From: Coniferiporia sulphurascens
Lineage: Eukaryota; Basidiomycota; Agaricomycetes; Hymenochaetales; Hymenochaetaceae
Assembly (NCBI GenBank): GCA_002794785.1
Contig: NBBA01000009.1
Span: 1,550,001-1,614,000, forward strand
Length of the DNA: 64,000 nucleotides
Direction of reading: 5' to 3'
Part shown: positions 44,853 through 54,832 of the stretch, piece after piece
Position numbering within the stretch: the first letter of the stretch is position 1
How the letters are laid out: each line of letters begins with the position of its first letter
Translations under genes and position numbers: made by a program
Notes under the pieces: generated by a model
Database searches by the model: none
What the model was told of the DNA's origin: nothing
Seen by the model: the letters and a program-made list of their open reading frames with translations, nothing else

Positions 44853-47837
44853 TCACCTCCTGCGCCTCTCCATCTCCCGGTCCCGATCCCTGTATCTGTC
44901 CCTCGAGTCCGACCTGTCCCGTGGGGCACGCTTAAGAGGCTCACGGTCGCGCTGGTGTCCACGATCACGGCTGTCGGCGCGACGGGCACGCGGGGAGCTC
45001 GCTCCAGAGGACGCAGACCGTGCGCGGCCTCGGTACTTGTTGTCCCTATCGCGCACAGGAGACTCTGAAGGTCCTCGTCTGCGCGGCGGTGGTGGGGGTG
45101 GCGGCGACCGCGATCGCGACCGGTTTCTCCCAAATTCCCGCATGGGGGGTTTATCGCGGCGTCGCTCGAGCGAGTCCTCCCGCCTGCCGTATCCGCCACG
45201 CCCGTAGCCACTTTGCACGTCGCGGTGTGGCGGAGGCGGGCGCTCCCTGAATCGGTCATTCACAGGTGGGCGGTCGCGGTCGCCCCCGCGGGGGGGAGGA
45301 GGTGGGGAGCGCGAGTCCGAGCGGTGACGTGCGCGCCCGACACCGGAGCCACGGTAAGGTGGGGGCGAGCGTGAGCGCGAGTCATCCCTGCCTCGCACCG
45401 GGTCGCGGTCGCGTCGAGGAGGCGAAGAAGGGCGCCTTGGGGGCGGAGTGGGCGACCGAGAGGGTGCACGGCGACGGCGCGGGCTACGGTGAGCCCTGCT
45501 GTCCGACGAGTACGTGGATGCGTCCGAATCCGAGTCTGATTCAGAGTCCGAATCCGAATCAGAAGTAGGGTCCGAATCCGAGTCTGACGAAGAAGACTCC
45601 TCCTCCATGAGCGCCCGACGCTGCTCCATGATGAGACGCGGGGCATTCTTTTAAAAGTTGATAAGCTTATTATACATTTGTATCAAAATGAAGACATACC
45701 TTGAGATGATTGCGCATCTCCTCAGTAACAATGCCGAGGCCGATACTCGTGAAGTAGTTGATGGAAAATCGTGTGTTTTTGGGATTGTCCATAGGGAACA
45801 TGCCTTCGCAGAAGTGCTTAACCTCGGGATCCGTGAAACGCTCCGCTATCGACTTGACGCCCATTGCTTCGACAATTTCAGAAAACATGATTTTGACGAA
45901 GATACGACTACTGCTTGTCGTGTCGTCCTCGTTCATTTTGATGACCTGGAGTACACCCCATGAAATCGCGTCGGTGGCCAGGAGGTGTCCGAAGAAGCGC
46001 GAAATATTGCGCAACCGGTTTGTCTCGTAGCGATGGATAGTGTCATAATAGTCGCGGAAGGACTCCTCAAGGGCATCTGTCCACACCCGGTTGAGCTTGC
46101 TGAAACGTTCGCCAATCAACCCGTAGAATTTCGAATATGACCGTTCTTGGGAACAACACTCGACCACCATCTTGACCAATTCGATCTGAGAAACAAGTTA
46201 GCAAGCTATTTAAAAGATAATACAATAAATAGGTATTACCTCTTGGCCTTCTTCTATCTGCACCTTTAGCAATTTATGAACGGCCTCCTCATAGTTAAGC
46301 GCATTCATGATGCTCAGGTAAATAGTACGACGAAGATTGACCAAGTTTGTGGATGTCTTATCCTCAATGCCTTCTTTATCCGCGACGGCTGAATGGAATG
46401 TCGGTACACGCATGATAATTTGATTAGGGTGTGCAAATGCTTACCTTCCTCGTTTTCACTCTCGTCGCTCTCTTCTTCTGACTCCTCGTCAGAAGACCCC
46501 TCGCCAAGGATCTCCGCTTTTATTTCCTTATACTTGTCTTCATTCTCGAGGTAGTTCGGGTCGAGCTTGAAAATGTCTGCCGTACGCATGAAAAAGTTGC
46601 GCCACATATAGAGACCAAGGTACTCACTTAATCCTTCTTGGACCTGAAGCTCGTCATCAAGACCTATCTGATGTGTAATCTGCTCCTCCTCCAGTACAAG
46701 ATCCAACCCTTCGGGGATGATCGGGTTGTCCTTGTACTTGTCCTTCCGCACTTGCATGAGCACCTCAATCATATACTGCACGCGCTGACTAATTGTGCCT
46801 TCGTTCAACACCTTTCGGAACTGCTCGTACACAGATGCGTTCGCTTTTGGCGAGTTCTCTGCAAGGTAAGCACCCACTTCCCGCATGAAACCAACGGCAA
46901 TTTCGACGGAATCGTCTGTCGGGCGTTCAAGCAATAGGACAAGAATCTGGAGTGCGATGACTTCGTGTGCAACGCCCTGGTTGACGAGATGCGCAACGAA
47001 TGTTGACGTTGAGTGGCAAACAATCTGTAGATTCCATATGGGTAAACCGTACTTCTACGTAAATGACGTGTAAGATAGACGAACCTTGTCATTCCGCTTG
47101 AAAGCACGTCTGAACTGTCCGACAAGCCTGGTAAACACCAATTCTCCCACTTGAGGGAGCTTGGTGTTGATGATAGCAACGAGTGACGCAAACACGGGCG
47201 TGAAAGGCAAGCTGGCCGACTGTGCCTTCATGATACTGCGTGCAAAGAGACCACGGCCACGGACAAGATTTTCGGAGAACAGCTCGGGTACAATATCCTT
47301 AATGTTCGCAATATTCACCCTGTTGACAATACCAGTGATCGACTTGCGCAGTGCATCCCATGCAAGACGCTGGTACTCCGGGCTTGTCTTGTCCTTTGCT
47401 GCTTCCGCCTGCATCGCCTGCAGTCGTGCAGGTGGAATGTACACTCCACCCGACCGCGATGAGATGAGTTTGGAGAACTCGGACTTCGCATCAAACGCAG
47501 GCTTTTCCTTTTCCTTCTCTTTCCCCTCCAACTCGACCTCCGCCATGCGCAGCGCCAGCTGTCGCTCTCGCTCACGCCTTCGTGCTGGATCCGCATCCTC
47601 AACCCTCGGCAACTCCACCCTTACCCTTCCCCCTGGGGGCGAGACAGACCTTCGGCGGTTTGCCGGAGGCGGAGGCGCAGCATCACGAATTGGGGAACGT
47701 GAGCGCGACCTGCAAAGCCTCATTATCAAAAGTTTGTCCCAGAATGGAGAGTGAAAAGTCGAAACATACCTCTTTCTTTTTGCCGCGTAATGCCCAGATG
47801 GAATGTCAGAGACGGGAGGCAATGTTGCAGTCGACAT
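44853..47837 (-). CDS. CWC22: Pre-mRNA-splicing factor CWC22
   Basis: Spliceosome component; in animals it also loads eIF4A3 for exon-junction complexes. Starts [20 protein letters not shown] (ATG 47837) and contains a short Arg/Ser stretch ([12 protein letters not shown]). MIF4G region: [113 protein letters not shown]. An acidic linker (about 46440-46500) precedes the MA3 domain: [59 protein letters not shown]. The C-terminal ~250 residues are DS-repeat and then RS/Pro-Arg-rich, as expected for the metazoan/basidiomycete form. About seven exons. Confidence 0.94.
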
Positions 47838-48114
47838 CGAGGACGGAGTGCAAGTTGGTGATTCGAGGACGTTGCCGGCAAACCCTTACCGTTTACAGCT
47901 CCGACGCCTTTTAAGGAAAGTCGTGTCGATCATGACTAACTTTAAGGACTTCAACAACTTGAATTAAAACTAGTAGAGAAAATAGGCAAAGGAGAGGAAG
48001 CCCCAGAAAACTGTGAGTAAACATAATTACCAAATGATATTTGCATTCTACGAACCGAAGCAACGCACTGTACTCATGGCGATGCCTTTATTCCATTTTC
48101 TGCCTTTATTACTA

Positions 48115-48128
48115 GTACTACTAGTGGT
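48115..48128. repeat. Target-site duplication, 3' side of LINE
   Basis: GTACTACTAGTGGT, directly followed by the LINE A-tail (T-rich on plus). Identical to 53610-53623. Confidence 0.85.
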
Positions 48129-48328
48129 TTTTTTTTATTTTTTTATTTTATAAATGCATTTCTATAGCGCGTCATGACTATCTAGTACAAAATACGCTCC
48201 AGGGGCCTTTAGGCCCCTGTATTGAGTGAGATGGTAGTTGGTATAGAGGGAATAATAGTGGTGGGGAGCCATAAGCAGAGAGGGGAACTGGGTAAAACCA
48301 GTAATAAAGGGGAGACGTGGTGTCCTGA

Positions 48329-49404
48329 CTAGTTGCCAGTGGCGAAGCCAAAGTCAGAAATGTGAACCACCATGGGGCCACCTGGGTCGAAGACGAGGAT
48401 GGGTTCCACCTCGAAGGCAGGGTGAGAGTCAAGGAAGGAGGCCAGAATTGGGAGACCGTCTTTGGAGAACCATTGGGATTCCATAGAGGGTAGGGGGGTT
48501 TTCCACACCGCACGATGGGCGGGGAGGGTGTGTGGGCAGGAGAGCAAGAGGTGAGCTCGTGTCTCCAGAACGTGGCAGAAGGGGCACATGGGGTCGCGTC
48601 CCGGAATATGTCCAAAGTATGCACCAAAGCCAGCGTGACCGAGGAGTGTCCGAAAAACTTTGCACTTAGTGCGGCAACCGAGGGTGAGATTCTGCATAAG
48701 GGCAGACAGCTTAGTGGAGGGGTTTAGGGTAGAGCCCATGGAATGGGCATCCAAAGTCCCTCGAAATTTACGACAGGCAGAAGCCCAGTCAGATTTCCAT
48801 TGTGAGAGCGCCGTAGTGGAGGCAGCTTCCCGGAGGAAGTGGATGGTGGGCGGGAACGGAGAAGTATCCGGGGGGGGGTTATCCACGATACCAGAGGCGA
48901 GGACATCAGCAAATTCGTTTCCTTCAACATCAGAGTGTCCCGGAACCCAGTGTAGATGAAAGAAAACACGGGGAAACCGCTTGGTAGCAGTTTTGAGACA
49001 TTTCCGGATGAAAAGGGCGACATTAACGCCTGGGGCCGGACGAGGGTCAGCAAGAAGGGTGAGGGCGACTTCGCAGTCGGTGTAGATTTCTACCTGCATA
49101 ACCGCCAGGTGTAAATCGTAGGAGTGGGCCAATAACCAAGCGGCATCGGCTAGGGCAGCGAGTTTGCAGTCTGTAGCATGGACTGAGGAACCTAGGTAGG
49201 TTTCGTGGGTGAGTACAGTCTCCCTGCGGTAGAACCAGACTCCGGCGCCGCCGCCGGAAAAGGAGGATGGGGACGTGCCCTTACGGGAGCCGTCAGTATA
49301 GATGAGGAGGTGAGAGGGGACATCCTTCAGCCGGTCAATAAGACCATGATGGGACTGAATGAGCGCGTCTCGGGCTTCTTGGGAATGGTCAATCGCATGG
49401 TCGA
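48329..49404 (-). pseudogene. LINE ORF2 C-terminal part: RNase H and zinc-binding tail
   Basis: Begins abruptly at the A' arm (49405). Reads IDHSQEARDALIQ, LLIYTDGSRKG (first catalytic Asp), ATDCKLAALADA (where the catalytic Glu is expected, Lys is present), VEIYTDCEVALTLL (second Asp) and LHWVPGHSDVEGNEFADVLA (last motif). It ends with a Cys/His zinc-binding region, CPFCHVLETRAHLLLSCPH, and a stop at 48329-48331. The frame is open throughout, but the RT domain that should precede it is absent. Confidence 0.85.
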
Positions 49405-49658
49405 TGTTACAATTTTCCTTTACTTTACCTTATTGCGCTGACTCACTTCCTATTTCATCATCATCAGTCAGCGCAACTCCCCCATTTCTCTGCCTTACTC
49501 ATCCTTATTCATCTTACGCCATAAGATGCCATGATGACGCCTTCTTGCACCATCATGACGTGCTTTGCTTACTGATCACCGTACTTGTATTACCAAGGCA
49601 CTCCCTTGAGTTCCATGACCTTCCATAGTCTGGTAAACACACCTAACCAAGTCGCTAC
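49405..49658 (-). repeat. Arm A' (inverted copy of A)
   Basis: Reverse complement of 49965-50218. Starts TGTTACAATTTTCC next to the LINE RNase H remnant and ends CCAAGTCGCTAC at arm B. Confidence 0.85.
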
Positions 49659-49969
49659 TGTTAAGCTCAACGGTTACACGGTGATCGACGTCGGGGCTTC
49701 CTGATCGTCGGAACTGATGGTACGGCAACGGGGCTTCCTAGATGTCGTAAGTCGAGGGATGATCGTCGATGGGGCTTCCTGATCGGCGATGTGGACGCGG
49801 TAGGCTTCTATAGTAAGTCGGGTTACGACGAAGCGACTATGGGCCAATGGGCACACAGTAGACTGGTGGTAGCAGATAATGGGCTTGTATGAACAAAGAG
49901 CACAAGCTTAGGGCTTGTGCTACTGAAGTTACATGCTTATATGCTATTCTATGTGTTTGCTACTGTAGC
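49658..49969 (+). repeat. Arm B with subterminal GGGGCTTCCT repeats
   Basis: 312 bp, starting CTGTTAAGCTCAACGGTTAC. Contains three copies of GGGGCTTCCT within its outer ~150 bp and ends TGTTTGCTACTGTAGC. Confidence 0.85.
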
Positions 49970-50218
49970 GACTTGGTTAGGTATGTTTACCAGACTATGG
50001 AAGGTCATGGAACTCAAGGGGGTGCCTTGGTAATACAAGTACGGTGATCAGTAAGCAAAGCACGTCATGATGGTGCAAGAAGGCGTCATCATGGCGTCTT
50101 ATGGCGTAAGATGAATAAGGATGAGTAAGGCAGAGAAATGGGGGAGTTGCGCTGACTGATGATGATGAAATAGGAAGTGAGTCAGCACAATAAGGTAAAG
50201 TAAAGGAAAATTGTAACA
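49965..50218 (+). repeat. Arm A (core between B and B')
   Basis: 254 bp, GTAGCGACTTGGTTAGG... to ...GGAAAATTGTAACA, overlapping the last bases of B. Confidence 0.85.
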
Positions 50219-50530
50219 GCTACAGTAGCAAACACATAGAATAGCATATAAGCATGTAACTTCAGTAGCACAAGCCCTAAGCTTGTGCTCTTTGTTCATA
50301 CAAGCCCATTATCTGCTACCACCAGTCTACTGTGTGCCGCTCGGCCATTAGTCACTTCGTCATAACCCGACCCACTCTTAGAAGCCTACCGCGCCCACAT
50401 CGCCAATCAGGAAGCCCCATCGACGATCAACTTCGACTTACGACATCTAGGAAGCCCCGTTGCCGTACCATCAGCCTTGATGATCAGGAAGCACCGACGT
50501 TGATCATCGCGTAACCGTTGAGCTTAACAG
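50219..50530 (-). repeat. Arm B' (inverted copy of B)
   Basis: Reverse complement of 49658-49969, ending CCGTTGAGCTTAACAG directly against the LINE endonuclease SDH codons. Confidence 0.85.
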
Positions 50531-51269
50531 TGATCGGATCCGGAGGGGGTATCCCAGGACCGTGTCCAGGAATCGCCCAAAGCGAGGTCTTCCAAAGAAG
50601 GGGAAGCCCAGGCGAGGTCAATGACTGATTCGGTGAATTGGGTAGAAGGGCGGCACCGGGTATCGAAGCCCGGCTGATTGAGGAGATGCATGGCGTGAGA
50701 GGCAGCCCAGTGCTCCAGAGGACGAGCTTTTTGCATGTCGCTAGTAGAGTGGGTGCCATGGTCCCAGTGGATGGAATGGAGGTTGAAGTCCCCAGCAACC
50801 AGCCAGTGTGCACTTGGAGGGAGCTCAAGCAGAGCGAGAGAGGAGATGGTATCTTTTTTATTCGCATCGTGATTGTATACATTAGTGACAAAAAGTGGCC
50901 CAAGGCCAGTGTCAAAAATTAGCGTGAGTATGTCACGGGATGGGGAGCACGAAGCATCCAAGATCACCTGAGACAGGGATGGACTGGTGAACCAGTGTAA
51001 CCACATGTGGACGTGTTAGTTCGGTGCCCCCCAAGGAGGGGGGCAAAAAGACATGGTAGTTGGGCATGGCGGGGAAACCAAAAACTGGCGTACCTGATGC
51101 CACAAACATAGAGGGGGAAGCACCGATAGGGTACCAAGGAGGTTCCTGTAGAAGAATAACCGCAGGTGGAAGGGTAGCACTGAGGGCAGACAAGAAGGAG
51201 TGGACGAGTGCTTCGACGTGCACTCGGGACGTTGCAACGTTGTGTTGCATGAACGTCCAGGGACTACTC
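50531..51269 (-). pseudogene. LINE ORF2 N-terminal part: APE-type endonuclease, frameshifted and truncated
   Basis: Starts with the ATG at 51269, which overlaps the ORF1 stop in ATGAGTAG. Reads WTFMQHNVATSRVHVEALVH and VILLQEPPW (catalytic Glu region) in one frame to about 50985. Another frame then continues RDILTLIFDTGLGPLFVTNV, HWLVAGDFNLHSIHWD (catalytic GDFN) and SGSDHC (catalytic His). The sequence is cut just after SDH by the B' arm of the inserted block (ends 50530). Both the frameshift near 50970-50990 and the truncation are inactivating. Confidence 0.82.
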
Positions 51270-53546
51270 ATCAGCCGGGGGTGGGGCGAAAGAGGAACGG
51301 GCACGGCCACGCTGTTTGGGGCAGCTGGAAGAGTCGGCGTGGTGTTCGCCGGAACAGTTCGAGCATTTGGGGGGATGGGTGCAGGGGGAGGAGGCTGGAA
51401 GGGTGTCGTGGACACATCCCGGGCAGTGCATGCGGTGGTCATCGGTACGGTGATGACCAGCGCATATAAGGCATGACCACGGGCGGTTCCTGCAGTTTTG
51501 GACAAGGTGGCCTAGTGCCGCGCACTTAGTGCACTGCATGAGGCGAGGGAGGTCACGTCAGGCCACCAGTTTGAGCTGGCGGCCGAACATGTATACAACG
51601 CGATTCCTCGGGGTGGAGAGGATACTCGCAGAATGGGTGCCCGTTGGGTCCTCAAAAGAGAAGGCGATGGGGGCGGACATGACGTCCTCACCCAGGAGTT
51701 CGTAGGCCCGGGTCCAGTCGGGCTCTAGAGTCATGGGTAGTGAGAGGAGGTGGGGGTTGGCAGTGTGGAACTCTGTTTGGAGGTCCGTTGCAGTGAAGGC
51801 AGGGAGGCCCAGCGCAGGACGCGTGGGGACTTCAGCAATTTGGAGGCAGGCCCAAGATACGAGTTGGGAGACTGTGGCAGGGTAAACACTTTGCACGGCT
51901 GCCATCACAACTTCCTTCACGCTGTTCATAGTAGGAATGTGAGTGTTGTGAGCGAACATAACGAAGCAGTTGCCTCGTTCGTTCCAATGGGCGGCACGTA
52001 TGACCAATTTGGCCGCAGTGGGGAAGCGTGAGAGGGCGGTCCGGACATTGATGGTTGTCTGGGAGTCAGTGGGGTGCGCTTCAGCAGGAGGGGGGGCCCC
52101 ATGGAAGCGGATGGCGAGGGTCGGGTCCATAATGGTACGGATAACCGGGAGGACTGCATGCTTCGGCTCTTGTTTCACAGCGCTAGCAGTAGTGGGGGCC
52201 CCTGTCGACACTGGCGCTGCATTAGCAGGGGCAGTGGCAGGGGTAGCCCCACCCGCGGCAAGACCTGGAGGGACAGGTGTCAGCAAGGTGGACCTGGCGG
52301 TGAGGTTAGAAGGGCCCGAAGGTCCTTGTGGTGGAGGAGGGGCAGTACTGGGGTTGGCTTTACCCTTCCCTTTCCTGTCTCCGGAGGGGGCGGACCCGAC
52401 CCCCGAGGAGCGTGGGGGGGGGCATTCGAGGGCATCCATCCGCTGCATCATGAAGGCCATTTGGCGCGTAAGGTCAGACATGACCTGTACCATCTGCTGT
52501 GGCAGGGAGGGAGGAGAGGGGGGGCCGGCCACAGTCTGGGGGGGCTGGGGGAGGACGGGAGGGGGGGCAGGGCTAAGGGCCATGCTGAAGCAGGGGCCTG
52601 CCGCTGCCCAAAAGGCCTGTGTCGTGGCTGATTGTGCGAGAGGATCCTCCTGGACCAGAGCACTATTGAGAGAATTAACCACGAAGGCAATCTCTCCAAG
52701 AAGGGCGGCAGTCGGGGCAGCCGACGCAGAGGTCGTCTTTCCGAGTGCGAGAAGGTCGTGGGAGACACGCATAGCGGTAGTAGTGGCCAACCTGAGATAG
52801 GGTACCTTCAGCGCTTCCGCCCAGGGGGACAGAGGGGCTGGGGCGTTGGTGGATTTGCGCTTTTTCCATGCAGAGGCCGTGGATACCTGGGCATCAGAGT
52901 TCCCAGCCTCCGACATTTCTGAGTTGGAGTCAATGGACGAAATGGCCGCAGACATCGGGCGGGATGGGCCCTGGGGGGTCTCGTCTACACAGGGAGCAAC
53001 CCCGCCACCACCAGGGGGCGTGATGGGGGGGGCAGGCACAACTAGAGCGGAGGCTGCATCAGTGGGGAGGTGGGATGCCCAGATGGAGGCAGCAGTGGAC
53101 TGGGGGACCTGCGGGGCAGGGGCCAGGAAAGAGGAAAGGCCTGGTTGACCCCCAAAAATGAGGGTTTCGCCTGTAATAGGCCCTGAAAGGGGTAAGCCCG
53201 GGGTGACCGGGCGAGAGATGTGAGCCATGGCCTGGCCAGTTCCTCGATCACTCGCTACTGATGCAGAGCGGGACGGGGGGTGGAAGGGCTGGCGAGAGGT
53301 GATCTCCGCCGCCAGTGGGGAAACTGTGGGGAGGATCTTGGGAGGTACTGGAGGCGCACAGGAAAAGCTCGAAATCGACCCCGAGAACGAGGAGGAGCGA
53401 GCCGCGACCGTTCCCAGAGGAAGCAGAGGGTCAGCCCCACATCCATGATGAGAGCAAAAACCGCCCCGTGTAGAGACAGCGGGGGCAGAGAAGGTCTCAT
53501 CGATGGGGCGAGGGGGTTGTTGTTCTTGTTGCTGTTGTTCAGACAT
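51262..53546 (-). pseudogene. LINE ORF1 (gag-like, CCHC zinc knuckles) with in-frame stop
   Basis: RNA-binding ORF1 protein of the retrotransposon. Starts MSEQQQQEQQPPRPIDE and is Pro/Ala/Ser-rich for ~450 residues, followed by a conserved-looking region (TINVRTALSRFPTAAKLVIR, AHWNERGNCFVMFAHNTHIP, PDWTRAYELLGEDVMSAPIA, NRVVYMFGRQLKLVA). A TGA at 51558-51560 interrupts it. In the same frame it resumes RDLPRLMQCTKCAALGHL with zinc knuckles (C-x2-C-x4-H-x4-C and further Cys/His clusters SCLICAGHH, CSNCSGEHH) and ends PPPADE at TAG 51262-51264. The break is one codon. Confidence 0.85.
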
Positions 53547-53609
53547 AGAGGGCAGAGTGCTCGTAAAGACTACCTAGATGGTGGTGGTTAGAGGACAAGG
53601 AGGATGATG

Positions 53610-53623
53610 GTACTACTAGTGGT
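53610..53623. repeat. Target-site duplication, 5' side of LINE
   Basis: GTACTACTAGTGGT, identical to 48115-48128. It sets the 5' end of the LINE at 53609, which leaves a 63-nt leader before ORF1. Confidence 0.85.
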
Positions 53624-54832
53624 ACCCCTTATTCTTCTCCTAGTCTCACTTGACTAGCGAATGCTATGTGATACTCTTAGCCATGTCACTATGAAGCTGG
53701 TTTCCATGATGCGAGACAACAGCATGCAGTTTGGTAGAATACCCTAAGCGCAGTTTCTCCACAGCCATATATCTTCCATCGGAAGTCATTCCGGTTCTCC
53801 AGGATGAGTCCCTGGTATTGAGCTCCTGAGACACCTAAGACACTCACAGCCCCAGTAAAGAAATAGCTACTTCCAAGGAGAAAAGTACAGTCGAAACGCG
53901 GATAAGGCAAGTTCTTCATCGTTATCAGTAGAGCGGCCGGCAAGGAGACTGCGCTAGACACCTCCTTAGCAAATTCTACAAGCGTCATTTCGCACAGCTG
54001 TGCCGGGGGCCAGTGGAGGGAAAGAGTAGACACGAGCATTGTTACCGATGCAATGGATCACAACAGGCATTAATAAGGGAGAAATTCGATCTGCTGGGCC
54101 GCAGCTGCACCGCAATGAGTTTGAATGTGGGGGCGATGCGACAATCGGCATTTCAGGTCGTAATGGTATGGCATTAGGCACGGGAGAATGTTACGTTTGA
54201 TCGGGCAGACAGTGAACGTAGGACTCCACCCAGCGTAACTGGCCGACAGTGCATGGGTGAGTGACTCGGAGTAAGCCTGTGCGCGACTTGTTCGCATACA
54301 ACGTAGTAATGACTCTACGGCATCGTCGTTTAGCTGAGATCAAGGAAGAACAATGGCTGTCCTTTCTCAAGGCAAAGACAAACCGTCTTGCGCACGTGGC
54401 ACACCCCCCGTTTCGTTTATGTGGATTCATATTACACCGAGCCGATCGCAGTGCTGGAGTTTCTACAAGTGCGCAGTAGCCTACAGTGTTCACTGCCACC
54501 CAAACACACTGACGCCCTGCGATCACGGTATTGACCATAAACAGCAACAGTACCGTACGGCTCCGACGTCCGTTTTTGTTGCACAGTCCAATCCGTTTGT
54601 TTAGGAGTAAGCAAATACAGTGAAAGGCGGTGGTCCGTGGCCGGAAACCCTGGGCCCGACCACTGTGGGTTTGACTTGCCGGTCACCGCCCGGCTTGCGC
54701 AGCATTTCCTTTGGAACACGTGATCTTCCTAAGACAGCGAAAAAAACCCAAGTATATAAGGTGCTCTCGTCGCCGTCATACCCTCAGCACCACTACCACC
54801 GACATCAACGATAGACCTTACAATTGCACAAC
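53624..54832. other. Intergenic, no gene seen
   Basis: 1.2 kb between the LINE and calcipressin. Several short frames (up to 118 codons) have no recognisable motif. The last 70 bp before the calcipressin ATG are CA/CT-rich, as in a leader. Confidence 0.45.

Larger units (their letters stand above)
49405..50530. mobile_element. Composite interlocked inverted-repeat block A'-B-A-B'
   Basis: Four arms abut without spacers: A' 49405-49658, B 49658-49969, A 49965-50218, B' 50219-50530. A' is the reverse complement of A (254 bp, about four mismatches by eye). B' is the reverse complement of B (312 bp; the inner ~130 bp are identical, the outer ~180 bp differ at roughly two dozen sites, many transitions). 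No coding capacity. The outer B termini begin CTGTTAAGCTCAACGGTTAC, the same on both sides in inverted orientation, so B-A-B' could be a MITE with 312-bp inverted termini. A' is then an extra inverted copy of its own core lying outside. No clear target-site duplication of this block is visible. Confidence 0.8.
48129..53609 (-). mobile_element. Degenerate non-LTR retrotransposon (EN/RNase H type) with RT replaced
   Basis: A LINE inserted on the minus strand: 5' end 53609, ORF1 from 53546, a short ORF2 endonuclease, then a foreign inverted-repeat block (49405-50530) where the reverse transcriptase should be, then the ORF2 RNase H and zinc-binding C-terminus, about 200 nt of 3' UTR, and an A-rich tail (T-rich on plus, 48129-48157). 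It is framed by the perfect 14-bp duplication GTACTACTAGTGGT. An APE-type endonuclease together with RNase H suggests the Tad1/I/R1-like group common in fungi. The element cannot be autonomous. Confidence 0.88.

Noticed and set aside
44788..45568. Plus-strand frames antisense to the CWC22 RS tail
   Set aside because: RS repeats generate long open frames on the other strand; no independent evidence.
49405..50530. CRISPR array
   Set aside because: Eukaryotic context; the repeats are long inverted arms, not short direct repeats with unique spacers.
51970..52800. 276-codon plus-strand frame antisense to LINE ORF1
   Set aside because: Shadow of the GC- and Pro-rich ORF1; Gly/Arg-rich composition with no domain.
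48129..53609. LTR retrotransposon
   Set aside because: No long terminal direct repeats, protease or integrase; A-rich tail, APE endonuclease and a 14-bp duplication instead point to a LINE.
54191..54547. 118-codon minus-strand frame between the LINE and calcipressin
   Set aside because: Cys/Arg-rich random composition; no motif, no splice continuation.
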